This document shows, piece by piece, positions 17,459 to 24,713 of a DNA stretch of 64,000 bases (within the stretch, counting starts at the first letter, position 1; every line of letters begins with the position of its first letter). The position numbers and the translations under genes were made by a program. A model generated the notes under the pieces. That model did no database searches. It had not been told where the DNA came from and worked only from the letters and a program-made list of their open reading frames with translations. The stretch comes from Leptospira gomenensis (lineage in GTDB: Bacteria; Spirochaetota; Leptospiria; Leptospirales; Leptospiraceae), in contig NZ_RQFA01000066.1 in assembly GCF_004770155.1 (NCBI RefSeq), positions 62,001-126,000 on the forward strand, given 5' to 3'.

Positions 17459-18457
17459 TTATACGTTATAGATGCCGGACTTGTATCCCGCTCTATTTTG
17501 AGGGACGCGGAACCATTCGATGGTTTTGGACAGACCTTCCCTGAGTTTTACTTCCGGAACCCATCCCGTAAACGATTTTAATCTGGTATTATCGCCGATC
17601 AGTCTTTCCACTTCGCTTTTGTCAGGGCGTTTACGCCTCTCGTCGGAAACGATCTTGGCCTTCGGATTGATCTGAGAGATGATTTCTTGCGCCAGTTCGC
17701 CGATCGCGATTTCGAAATTGGTAGAAATATTGACTTCCTGTCCGAGGGCGAGTTCCGATTTAGCGAGTTCCACAAAACCTTTCGCGGTATCTTTTACGAA
17801 AACCAAATCCCGAGTCGGATCCAATGCCCCCAATTCTATCTCCGTCTTTCCATCTAACAATTGTGTGATGATCGTCGGTATCACGGCGCGAGCCGATTGT
17901 CGGGGACCGTAGGTGTTAAAGGGGCGAACGATAACGACGGGGAGCTGGAAACTCCGATAAAAGGATTCCGCAAGCGAATCGGCGCCTATTTTTGTCGCCG
18001 AATAAGGTGATTGTCCTTGGCGCGGATGTTTCTCGTCGATCGGAGCGTACAACGCCGTGCCGTAAACTTCGGAAGTCGAGGTAACGACTATCTTCTCCAA
18101 ACCGAGATCCCTTCCCGCCTGTAACACGTTCAACGTTCCGCGGACATTCGTATCGACGTAACTGTCAGGAGAATGGTAACTGTACGGGATTCCTATCAGA
18201 GCCGCAAGATGAAATACCGCGTCAACTCCCTTCAAAGCCGTCCTTACCCCGTTTGGATCGCGGATATCTCCGGAAAAAATCTCTACGGATTCCTTTTTGT
18301 CGGCAGGGAGAGTGTCGATCCATCCCCAACTATTAAATGAATTATAATATACGAATGCTTTTACCGATGCACCTTCTTCGAGAAGAGTTTCGACGAGATG
18401 AGAACCGATAAATCCGTCTGCCCCGGTAACCACGACTTTTTTTCCTTTTAACTGCAT
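17459..18457 (-). CDS. legB: NAD-dependent nucleotide-sugar 4,6-dehydratase LegB
   Basis: 332 residues of the extended SDR family. VVVTGADGFIGSHLVETLL binds NAD, TSTSEVYG holds the catalytic Thr, SPYSATKIGADSLAESF holds the Tyr-x-x-x-Lys pair, and RPFNTYGPRQSARAVIP is typical of the LegB/PseB-like dehydratases. It converts a GDP- or UDP-GlcNAc into the 4-keto-6-deoxy sugar that LegC aminates. Gene order legB-legC-neuD-GT-neuB-neuA-ptmE is essentially a complete nonulosonate set lacking only the hydrolysing 2-epimerase. It follows wzm by 21 bp. Confidence 0.9.
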   Translation of the reverse strand: MQLKGKKVVVTGADGFIGSHLVETLLEEGASVKAFVYYNSFNSWGWIDTLPADKKESVEIFSGDIRDPNGVRTALKGVDAVFHLAALIGIPYSYHSPDSYVDTNVRGTLNVLQAGRDLGLEKIVVTSTSEVYGTALYAPIDEKHPRQGQSPYSATKIGADSLAESFYRSFQLPVVIVRPFNTYGPRQSARAVIPTIITQLLDGKTEIELGALDPTRDLVFVKDTAKGFVELAKSELALGQEVNISTNFEIAIGELAQEIISQINPKAKIVSDERRKRPDKSEVERLIGDNTRLKSFTGWVPEVKLREGLSKTIEWFRVPQNRAGYKSGIYNV

Positions 18458-18478
18458 AAAACCCCGTATCTTATCCGA

Positions 18479-19330
18479 TCAAACAGTGTCCACAAAGGTC
18501 TTTTCGATTTTATTAAACAGAAACACGCCGAATGTAAGAACTAAAAGCGTGATAAACCAACCGAACAGATACGACTGTAGATTGACCGTACCTTTTCCGA
18601 AAAATATAAAGCGAAATACTTCCAAGATCTGAACGATCGGGTTCCAATCCACATACTTACGCATATCCACGGGAACTTCCGCCAAAGGATAAACCACCGG
18701 TGATGCGTACATCCACAGTTGGACTCCGAATCCGATTAAATAAGTAAAGTCCCTGTATTTCGTGACCAAAGAGGAAACTAAAATCCCGAAACTCAACCCG
18801 AGCACGCCGAGTTGAACGATTAACAAAGGCACCAAAGGAAGATAGGCGAAATTCAAGGAAGGGATCGTTCCTTGGGATCTATAATACACCCATATGATCA
18901 CGAACAAAGAGGATTGAATTCCGAGTTGGATCAAATTGGAAATGATGACGGAGACCGGAACCGTCAGCCTAGGAAAATAAACCTTTCCGAAAATAGCGGA
19001 ATTGCTGACGAACGTGTTGGAAGTTCCGAGTAGGGAATTGGAAAAATACCCCCAAAGTACGATTCCGGACATATAAAACGCGATATGCGGAATTCCGTCC
19101 GTGGGAATTTTAGCGAAATTCCCGAACACGACGCTGAATACGAACGTGGAGAACAAAGGCTGAATGATATGCCATAACGGTCCGAGTATGGTCTGTTTGT
19201 ATTTCGCAACTATATCACGATATACGAATAAACGGATCAGATCCCTGTATTTCCATAAACCCGATAGATTTAGATTCCACCAACGATTTTCGGAGGAGAT
19301 CACAAGGTCCCAGTCTTCTTCTTTTTTCAT
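18479..19330 (-). CDS. wzm: O-antigen ABC exporter permease Wzm
   Basis: 283 residues. A soluble N-terminus ends in [19 protein letters not shown], the coupling-helix motif of ABC-2 polysaccharide permeases. [20 protein letters not shown] starts about six membrane segments, with [14 protein letters not shown] and the conserved VVYPLAEVP...WNPI re-entrant region near the end. It forms the inner-membrane channel for completed O-chains with Wzt (10465-11772). It overlaps the end of fcl by 4 bp. Having wzm and wzt about 6.7 kb apart in one locus is less common than adjacent pairs. Confidence 0.92.
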   Translation of the reverse strand: MKKEEDWDLVISSENRWWNLNLSGLWKYRDLIRLFVYRDIVAKYKQTILGPLWHIIQPLFSTFVFSVVFGNFAKIPTDGIPHIAFYMSGIVLWGYFSNSLLGTSNTFVSNSAIFGKVYFPRLTVPVSVIISNLIQLGIQSSLFVIIWVYYRSQGTIPSLNFAYLPLVPLLIVQLGVLGLSFGILVSSLVTKYRDFTYLIGFGVQLWMYASPVVYPLAEVPVDMRKYVDWNPIVQILEVFRFIFFGKGTVNLQSYLFGWFITLLVLTFGVFLFNKIEKTFVDTV

Positions 19331-20277
19331 CCTAGGTTCCTTGTTAAGAAATCTTCGTACGCGATCCTAATTCCGTCTTTCAACTCGATTTGATGTTTCC
19401 AACCCATCCGATGCAGTTTACTCACGTCCAAAAGTTTTCTCGGTGTTCCGTCCGGTTTGGTGAGGTCAAATTTCAAAGTCCCCGTATAACCGACCACGGA
19501 TTTAACCGTCTCCGCAAGTTCTCGAATACTTACCTCGATACCGGAACCAACGTTCACGATTTCTCCGCCGTTCGGTTGTCCTTTCGCATCGTAGGAATTC
19601 ATCAAAAATACGCAGGCCCGGGCTAAGTCTTCCGAAAACAGAAACTCCCGCAACGGATTGCCCGTTCCCCAGATCACCACCTCGGGAAGCGCGTTTTTTT
19701 TCGCCTCATGAAAACGACGGATGAGCGCGGGTAAAACGTGCGAATTTTCAGGATGATAGTTGTCGGCGGGGCCGTAAAGGTTCGTGGGCATCGCGGAAAT
19801 AAAATTCGTTCCGTATTGGCGATTGTAACTTTGGCACATGACGATCCCGGCTATCTTCGCGACCGCATAGGGTTCGTTGGTTGGTTCGAGTTTTCCGGAT
19901 AACAGTTGGTCTTCGTCCATCGGTTGTGTGGCGAATTTCGGATAAATACAAGACGAACCTAAAAAAAGCAGCTTTTGGGTTTTCGTCCGAAAACACGCGT
20001 CTATGATATTGTTTTGGATCTGAAGGTTTGAATAGATGAACTCTGCGGGATACGTATTGTTCGCGATGATTCCGCCCACCTTCGCCGCGGCTAAAAAAAC
20101 GTATTCCGGTCGATTCTCTTTAAAAAATTCATCCACTGCGGCTTGATCCGCCAAATCCAACTCGGAGCGGGTTCTTAAAATCAGATTTTCATAACCCGCT
20201 TCTCGGAGAACTTTCACCAACGCGGAACCTACAAGCCCTCTGTGGCCGGTTACAAATATTCTTGAATTCTTCTGCAT
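19327..20277 (-). CDS. fcl: GDP-L-fucose synthase
   Basis: 316 residues. The SDR motif [18 protein letters not shown], the SSCIYP catalytic segment, [20 protein letters not shown] (Tyr-x-x-x-Lys) and [13 protein letters not shown] match GDP-4-keto-6-deoxymannose 3,5-epimerase/4-reductase (Fcl/WcaG). The enzyme makes GDP-L-fucose from the product of Gmd. No gmd is in this window, so the substrate must come from elsewhere in the genome. The manC-like gene at 41235 could supply GDP-mannose. It is the first enzyme gene of the locus, 16 bp after the regulator, and overlaps wzm by 4 bp. Confidence 0.93.
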   Translation of the reverse strand: MQKNSRIFVTGHRGLVGSALVKVLREAGYENLILRTRSELDLADQAAVDEFFKENRPEYVFLAAAKVGGIIANNTYPAEFIYSNLQIQNNIIDACFRTKTQKLLFLGSSCIYPKFATQPMDEDQLLSGKLEPTNEPYAVAKIAGIVMCQSYNRQYGTNFISAMPTNLYGPADNYHPENSHVLPALIRRFHEAKKNALPEVVIWGTGNPLREFLFSEDLARACVFLMNSYDAKGQPNGGEIVNVGSGIEVSIRELAETVKSVVGYTGTLKFDLTKPDGTPRKLLDVSKLHRMGWKHQIELKDGIRIAYEDFLTRNLG

Positions 20278-20293
20278 AAACGATCCTAAGTAA

Positions 20294-20617
20294 TTATTCC
20301 CCTTCCCCTATTTCCTTTTTCAGTTCTTCGATTTCCTTTTGAATTTGTTCGTATTCCTGCAATTTGACTTTGAGATAGCGGACGGTTAACACCGCTTTTT
20401 CTTCGAGCCCCATAGGCGTCAGAAAATACGCATAGGCCAATTTGTTTTTGCTGTTCTTAAAGTTTCTGGCCTTTACCCAACCCTTATCCATCAACGCTTT
20501 GATACAATAATTGACTTTTCCTAAACTGATTCCGAGGATTTCGGAAATTTCACGCTGATTGACCTCCGGATTTTCCTCGAGAATTTTCAGCAGCTTGTGT
20601 CTGAGTGCGTCATCCAT
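20294..20617 (-). CDS. MarR-family EPS-locus transcriptional regulator
   Basis: 107 residues. A winged helix-turn-helix spans residues 8-55, with [20 protein letters not shown] as the recognition element and [17 protein letters not shown] after it. A C-terminal coiled coil ([18 protein letters not shown]) probably dimerises. It matches the MarR-like EPS-associated regulators found at the head of polysaccharide loci. It is the promoter-proximal gene of the 20-kb minus-strand locus, so it likely controls that operon and itself. No clear ribosome site precedes the ATG. Palindromes 165-225 bp upstream are candidate binding sites. Confidence 0.85.
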   Translation of the reverse strand: MDDALRHKLLKILEENPEVNQREISEILGISLGKVNYCIKALMDKGWVKARNFKNSKNKLAYAYFLTPMGLEEKAVLTVRYLKVKLQEYEQIQKEIEELKKEIGEGE

Positions 20618-21306
20618 AACTGGGTTCGGGTGAAAGGAACGAAACTAGGATCGTACGAAAACGAAATCGGATCGGATTCGACCAAAACCGAAGATTCGGT
20701 CCGGTTTATACAAACGGAAAGATCCAAGTTTCGGAGATACGGGACTACGATCGAATGAATTCCGCAAAGGAAGGTTTCGACAAACGTTTGTAAGTCGATC
20801 CGGAGACGCTCGAAACGTTTGCCGGCCGGTTTGAAACCGGTAAAACCGAAGTGCATAGCTTCGCCGGGTGGGTCCCAAAGTCCTTCCTTTCATTGCGTAC
20901 AAGGGAAGTAAGGAAGTCAAGGAAATTTGTTCAACTATTGAACGAATTGAGGTTCGGAATTCTGTCATTGATTCTTGTCGTTTCTTGTCGATTCCCGAGA
21001 AGACGGGAGCGAGTTCGTACGACTTCCTTGCTTTTTTTGCGTTCCATTCTGCGGAATACTTGCCTCTTCTTGGGAACGTTGCCTGGAACAAAGGAAGAGA
21101 CCGGTCTTGCGGCAACGGATCGTTTGCTTCTTTCTCCGAAAAGAGTTTTGTGTTCGAAGGATCGGATGAATTTACGATGAATGCAGCGTGAAAGGGAGAA
21201 ACGAAACTTCAATTCCGGCGCGGTTTCACTTTTTTCTTGCAGAAACCATTCTTAGATCAAAGTATATCCAATTTCTGCCCCGCATATTTTAGGAGATTCT
21301 AACAGT
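20618..21306. other. Divergent control region between the rfb-type locus and the H1-like gene
   Basis: This 689-bp stretch separates two divergent genes. Short reading frames exist in it on both strands, but none has family resemblance, a ribosome site, or codon use like the neighbours, so I read it as non-coding. It contains three palindromes close together: CAAACGTTTG at 20781-20790, a related CGAAACGTTTG at 20811-20821 and CCGGTTTGAAACCGG at 20826-20840. AGGAG at 21291-21295 is the ribosome site for the H1-like gene. It probably holds promoters for both directions; I cannot place -10/-35 boxes securely. Confidence 0.6.
20781..20840. promoter_or_regulatory. Cluster of palindromes, candidate regulator operators
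   Basis: CAAACGTTTG (20781-20790) is a perfect 10-base palindrome. CGAAACGTTTG (20811-20821) repeats most of it 30 bases on, about three helical turns. CCGGTTTGAAACCGG (20826-20840) is a near-perfect palindrome directly after. They lie upstream of the winged-helix regulator. Dimeric MarR-type proteins bind such sites, so autoregulation of the O-antigen locus is plausible but inferred. Confidence 0.4.
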
Positions 21307-21939
21307 ATGGCCGACTCTGCTATTGTCCGTAAATTGGACGCAAGGCTGATCGAAGATGATATCTTGGATCCAGCCTTTGAAGAAGACTACTCTCTCGTTC
21401 ACCAAAAACTGAATGATGAAATTCATAAATCGGGAAGATCCGCTCAACCCGAAGAAACGTTCGCCCTAGGCGAAAAAATTCTCAGAGATTGGTTGCACGG
21501 TCTCGCACGCCAAGGAGCGTCTCAAGAGAAACTCACGAGTTATCTGCGTTGCGGACTTGCCCACCTTTCGTACGATTTCGTAGAATCCGCGAACGAAGGT
21601 TTAGAGACGAGCGACGTCGATGAATTGATCGGAAGAGCGCTTGTCTCTTTTAAGAATCGCGATTTTGAAACTTCTTTCTTCCGAATGAGCGAAGGAGACA
21701 AATCCGTCGTTCGATCTGGTTCTGCAAAGAAGAAGGCTGCCGTTAAAAAGGCCGTCGCGAAAAAAGCTGCGAAAAAGAAGGTAGCCAAGAAAAAAGCGGC
21801 CAAAAAGAAAACCGCAAAGGCTACTGCAAAAAAATCCGCAAAGAAAAAACCTACGAAGAAGAAAGTTCTCAAAAAGAAGGTGGCGAAGAAAAAAGCCGCC
21901 AAAAAGAAAATCGTTAAGAAGAAGGCGAAAAAAAGATAA
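21307..21939 (+). CDS. Histone H1-like protein with Lys/Ala-rich tail
   Basis: 210 residues. Residues 1-135 form an acidic-to-neutral, mostly helical domain (RSAQPEETFALGEKILRDWL and YLRCGLAHLSYDF) that I cannot assign to a family. Residues 137-210 are almost only Lys and Ala with Thr and Val, in KKA/KKVA repeats like the C-terminal tail of eukaryotic H1 and bacterial Hc1/BpH1-type proteins. The tail should bind DNA or RNA without sequence specificity, giving a nucleoid role. AGGAG lies ten bases before the ATG. The gene is divergent from the O-antigen locus and followed by a tandem-repeat region. Confidence 0.8.
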   Translation: MADSAIVRKLDARLIEDDILDPAFEEDYSLVHQKLNDEIHKSGRSAQPEETFALGEKILRDWLHGLARQGASQEKLTSYLRCGLAHLSYDFVESANEGLETSDVDELIGRALVSFKNRDFETSFFRMSEGDKSVVRSGSAKKKAAVKKAVAKKAAKKKVAKKKAAKKKTAKATAKKSAKKKPTKKKVLKKKVAKKKAAKKKIVKKKAKKR

Positions 21940-22085
21940 ATTCGCTTTCTTACGAATCCTCAAATCGACCGACCTTGGGGCCCGCTCCCTTTACCGATGC
22001 TGGCTCCAAGGCGAACCTTCCTTCCACCCATCACGCAACCGCATCTAAGTTCCGAATCATCACCTAGTTGAAACCATTTTGAGAA

Positions 22086-22400
22086 ACGCACCGGGGAGAG
22101 CCCGATTGTGTGAGAGTTCCCACGCGGCGAGCCGAGAACGCACCGGGGAGAGCCCGAGCTGTGTGAGAGTTCCCACGCGGCGAGCCGAGGACGCACCGGG
22201 GAGAGTCCGAGCTGTGTGAGAGTTCCCACGCGGCGAGCCAAGGACGCACCGGGGTAGCCCGAGCTGTGTGAGAGTTCCCACGCGGCGAGCCAAGGACGCA
22301 CCGGAGAGAGCCCGGAGTTGTGTGAGAGTTCCCACGCGGCGAGCCAAGGACGCACCGGGGAGAGCCCGAGCTGTGTGAGAGTTCCCACGCCGGCGAGCTC
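22086..22400. repeat. 53-bp tandem array, six copies
   Basis: Six head-to-tail units begin with ACGCACCGG at 22086, 22138, 22191, 22244, 22296 and 22350, giving spacings of 52-54 bp. Each holds GTGTGAGAGTTCCCAC followed by GCGGCGAGCC. Units differ by single substitutions and small indels, and the last is diverged at its right edge. The minus-strand core GTGGGAACTCTCACAC is the same motif, plus two bases, as the cores of the arrays at 29739 and 34092. The core is an imperfect hairpin. There is no coding or CRISPR character because the inter-core sequence also repeats. Confidence 0.9.
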
Positions 22401-22420
22401 ATCCTCTCCCCTTGAACAAT

Positions 22421-22447
22421 TTAGCACTTCTAAAAAAAGAGTGCTAA
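22421..22447 (+). promoter_or_regulatory. CIRCE operator (HrcA site)
   Basis: TTAGCACTT, nine bases, GAGTGCTAA. This matches the CIRCE consensus (TTAGCACTC-N9-GAGTGCTAA) with one mismatch at the ninth base of the left arm. It is about 75 bp upstream of the first Hsp20 start, where the HrcA repressor would block transcription at normal temperature. hrcA itself is not in the window. Confidence 0.85.
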
Positions 22448-22481
22448 AAAATTAAAAAATGAATTGAACTTTTTTAACAAT

Positions 22482-22508
22482 CTGGCACTCTAAGAATCAG
22501 ATTGCCAA
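22482..22508 (+). promoter_or_regulatory. Second, degenerate CIRCE-like inverted repeat
   Basis: CTGGCACTC, nine bases, GATTGCCAA. It keeps the CIRCE arm and spacer lengths exactly but has two changes per arm, with partly compensating pairing (TTGGCA against TGCCAA-like arms). It ends 13 bp before the Hsp20 ATG and overlaps where a promoter -10 or transcript start would lie. It could be a weaker HrcA site or a decayed duplicate of the upstream one. Confidence 0.5.
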
Positions 22509-22521
22509 AAGAGGAAATCCA

Positions 22522-22941
22522 ATGATACACGAATTCAGAATGATAGAAGACCTTCATAAACTACAAAACCAAATTTCGAACCTTTGGGACCCGTTCGTCG
22601 GAAACGGAGGAAGCGCCTATCCGGCTCTGAATATCCGTAAAGGAGCGGATGAAATCAGCATAACGGCCTTAGTTCCCGGAATCCAACCCGAATCCCTGGA
22701 TATCACCGTAAGCGGAAATCAACTTCGCCTGAGTGGAGAAGTCGGTTCGGATCTTCCCAAGGAAAAAACAGGCCCGGTTCGTGTAGAACGGTTCCACGGA
22801 AAGTTCCAAAGATCGCTCGAACTGCCCGCAGAAGTGGACCCGGAAAAAACCACGGCGGAATTCAAAAATGGAATTTTGACCTTGACCCTTCCGATCCGCG
22901 AAAATGTAAAACCGAGGAAGATCCAGATTCAAACAAAATAA
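22522..22941 (+). CDS. Hsp20/alpha-crystallin small heat-shock protein
   Basis: 139 residues. The alpha-crystallin domain runs from about residue 35 to 128 (ALNIRKGADEISITALVPGI, then VERFHGKFQRSLELPAEVD), ending with the family A/V-x-x-x-N-G-(I/V)-L-x-L-x-(L/V) motif as AEFKNGILTLTLP. It is an ATP-independent holdase chaperone in the cytoplasm that binds unfolding proteins as oligomers. GAGGA is seven bases before the ATG. The CIRCE operators upstream indicate HrcA control. A second Hsp20 gene follows 37 bp downstream and is probably co-transcribed. Confidence 0.95.
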   Translation: MIHEFRMIEDLHKLQNQISNLWDPFVGNGGSAYPALNIRKGADEISITALVPGIQPESLDITVSGNQLRLSGEVGSDLPKEKTGPVRVERFHGKFQRSLELPAEVDPEKTTAEFKNGILTLTLPIRENVKPRKIQIQTK

Positions 22942-22978
22942 ACCGCAACAGATCCAAAGTACATAAGGAGAATTGAAT

Positions 22979-23380
22979 ATGACTAACGCAGTATTAAACA
23001 GAGAAACCGAAAACGCAGAGTATAAAAGTGCAACCGAAGTAAAAAGGGAAAAAACGAGAATTCTAACTCCGAGGGTGGACGTCTATTCGGACGAAGAACA
23101 AATCCATCTATTTGCGGATCTTCCCGGAGTGGAGGAAAAGGACGTTCAGGTTCAAATCGAAAAGGATCAACTGATCGTTTCCGGAAAAACCGCGGAACAG
23201 AATCCTCCCGGCGAACTCCGTTATTCGGAATTCAGAACCGGAGAATACAAAAGAACCTTTACCCTCACCGAATCGGTCGAAGAAGATCGTATCACCGCCG
23301 TTTACAACAACGGGGTTTTGCATCTCACTCTTCCGAAACGAAAACCTTTGACGAAAAAAATCGAGGTTCGCTCCAAATAA
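22979..23380 (+). CDS. Hsp20/alpha-crystallin small heat-shock protein, second gene
   Basis: About 133 residues. The alpha-crystallin domain spans about residues 33-125 ([20 protein letters not shown]) and ends with [14 protein letters not shown], matching the family C-terminal motif. The N-terminal arm differs from the first Hsp20, as expected for two small heat-shock proteins forming mixed or separate oligomers. ATG 22979 has AAGGAG eight bases upstream; the TTG two codons earlier is disfavoured. It shares the CIRCE-controlled transcript with the gene 37 bp upstream. Confidence 0.94.
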   Translation: MTNAVLNRETENAEYKSATEVKREKTRILTPRVDVYSDEEQIHLFADLPGVEEKDVQVQIEKDQLIVSGKTAEQNPPGELRYSEFRTGEYKRTFTLTESVEEDRITAVYNNGVLHLTLPKRKPLTKKIEVRSK

Positions 23381-23514
23381 CCGCTTTCCGAACGCCCTGG
23401 CCGATCTTTCGAAACAATCCGCCAGGGCGACGGAGAGCCTCCCTCGAACTCGACGTGAAAACGCAACGTAGTCCGTAAACGTTATACTTACCTGAAGTCT
23501 AAAACCCACATTCG

Positions 23515-23540
23515 CCCCGGAATCCCCGGGGTTTTCTTTT
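23515..23540 (+). terminator. Rho-independent terminator after the Hsp20 pair
   Basis: CCCCGG, AATCC loop, CCGGGG, then TTTTCTTTT. A short GC stem followed by a T-run fits plus-strand termination of the Hsp20 transcript. Upstream, CGCCCTGGC (23393-23401) and GCCAGGGCG (23421-23429) form another hairpin without a T-run just after the second stop codon. Confidence 0.6.
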
Positions 23541-23623
23541 GAAACGGGTTCTCGTTTTCCTTCCGCCCACGACGTTTCCGATTTCGGATTGTCATCCGAT
23601 CCGGCTCTTACGAAGTTTCCTTT

Positions 23624-23974
23624 ATGAAAACCTTCCTACTTCTTCTTTGCTCCAACCTGTTTATGACGTTCGCTTGGTACGGACATTTGAAATTTTTTCA
23701 CGGATGGAGCCTTCCCCTTACGATTCTTTTGAGTTGGGGAATCGCGTTATTTGAATACATACTGATGGTGCCGGCCAATCGGATCGGTTACGGAGAAGAA
23801 GGTTACAGCGCGTTTCAGCTCAAGATTTTACAGGAAGTGATTACCATTTCCGTTTTTATCGTTTTCGCGTCCTTGATTCTCAAAGAAAAAATCAAATGGA
23901 ATCACGCGGTAAGTTTTATTTTGATCTTGGGTGCGGTCGCGTTCGCCTTTTACGACAAAACGCCGGCACGCTGA
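23624..23974 (+). CDS. DMT-superfamily small membrane protein (DUF486)
   Basis: 116 residues with four predicted membrane segments. The opening LLLLCSNLFMTFAWYGHLKF, the middle ILLSWGIALFEYILMVPANR, and the end VSFILILGAVAFAFYD match the DUF486 family, which belongs to the drug/metabolite transporter superfamily. It is an inner-membrane protein of unknown substrate; such four-helix proteins usually act as dimers. It stands alone between the Hsp20 terminator and the convergent copper operon, so context adds nothing. Confidence 0.85.
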   Translation: MKTFLLLLCSNLFMTFAWYGHLKFFHGWSLPLTILLSWGIALFEYILMVPANRIGYGEEGYSAFQLKILQEVITISVFIVFASLILKEKIKWNHAVSFILILGAVAFAFYDKTPAR

Positions 23975-24062
23975 AGGTTTTGATGAACGGTGCCGACCGT
24001 GGCCCGGAAAAGTAAAAGGGAGAATTTCATGAGTCCGTTCTCCGGAAAACCTCCCCCCGAAT

Positions 24063-24686
24063 TTACAAAAAACGACGAATCTCGTCCGCGAGAATTTTAC
24101 CGTCCGTTCCCCCGGGATACGCGGCAACGATCCTGTTTTGATCGTCCATCACGTAAAGAAAAACGGTATGATCCACGGTGTAACCTCCTTCGATCTGCGG
24201 ATTGTTCACCTTTTTGGAAACGGCCCCGAAGGCCGCTTGCAGACGATCCAACTTCGACTTTTCCCCCGTCAACGCGAGCAAACGTTTCCCGGGAAACTGC
24301 TTTACATAGTTTGCAAGTAGTTCGGGAGAATCCCTCTCCGGATCTACGCTGATAAAAACGGGAGTCAAAGAATTCCCCTTCTCCCCTAAAATCCGAACCG
24401 CCGAGGACATATCGAGCAACGCCCTCGGGCACATGTCCGGACAATGGGAAAATCCGAAGTAGACAAGTTTCAGTTTTCCCGGAATTTCCGAAGGAATCAC
24501 TTCCTTACCTTCCGTATTTTTGAGTGAAATAGAGGACCATTCGTTTACGACGACGGGATCCCGAACCTCTCCGGATCGGGATTGGAATTTTTTCCAACCG
24601 AAAAAACCGATCCCGACGCCAAGGATCAGAATCGATACAACTAGGATTTTTTCCTTCAAAGGATTCCCCCAAAGATTGATGACCAA
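24063..24686 (-). CDS. SCO1/SenC family copper chaperone
   Basis: About 207 residues. One N-terminal membrane anchor (ILVVSILILGVGIGFFGW) is followed by a thioredoxin-like domain with LVYFGFSHCPDMCPRAL, whose CxxxC binds Cu(I), and a distant histidine in YTVDHTVFLYV that completes the Sco site. Sco proteins deliver copper to or reduce the CuA site of cytochrome oxidase and related enzymes outside the inner membrane. The first codon used here is a TTG at 24686; a second TTG nine codons in has GGGGG seven bases upstream and may be the real start. It is last in a copper-linked operon after the multicopper oxidase. Confidence 0.88.
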   Translation of the reverse strand: MVINLWGNPLKEKILVVSILILGVGIGFFGWKKFQSRSGEVRDPVVVNEWSSISLKNTEGKEVIPSEIPGKLKLVYFGFSHCPDMCPRALLDMSSAVRILGEKGNSLTPVFISVDPERDSPELLANYVKQFPGKRLLALTGEKSKLDRLQAAFGAVSKKVNNPQIEGGYTVDHTVFLYVMDDQNRIVAAYPGGTDGKILADEIRRFL

Positions 24687-24713
24687 CAGTTTACAAACGT
24701 TAGACGAAACCGA

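Larger units (their letters stand above)
21940..22521. other. Intergenic region with tandem array and heat-shock operators
   Basis: This 582-bp stretch has no credible gene. Positions 21940-22085 show nothing I can name. A 53-bp tandem array fills 22086-22400, and two CIRCE-type inverted repeats lie at 22421-22447 and 22482-22508 before the first Hsp20 gene. Long minus-strand reading frames here are by-products of the repeat, which lacks stops in several frames. Confidence 0.75.

Noticed and set aside
20294..20617. Mobile-element or phage origin for the O-antigen locus boundary
   Set aside because: No transposase, integrase, tRNA, direct-repeat pair or terminal inverted repeat was seen at either side within the window.
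20645..21191. Overlapping reading frames of 90-156 codons on both strands of the O-antigen control region
   Set aside because: Several frames are open at once, amino-acid content is like random translation, and none has a ribosome site or recognisable domain.
21540..21963. Phe/Leu-rich minus-strand frames opposite the H1-like gene
   Set aside because: They are the mirror of AAR/AAG lysine codons in the real gene and have no start signal.
21960..22427. Minus-strand reading frames of up to 155 codons over the 53-bp array
   Set aside because: Repeat by-products antisense to the transcribed direction, without any coding signature; they would also cover the CIRCE site.
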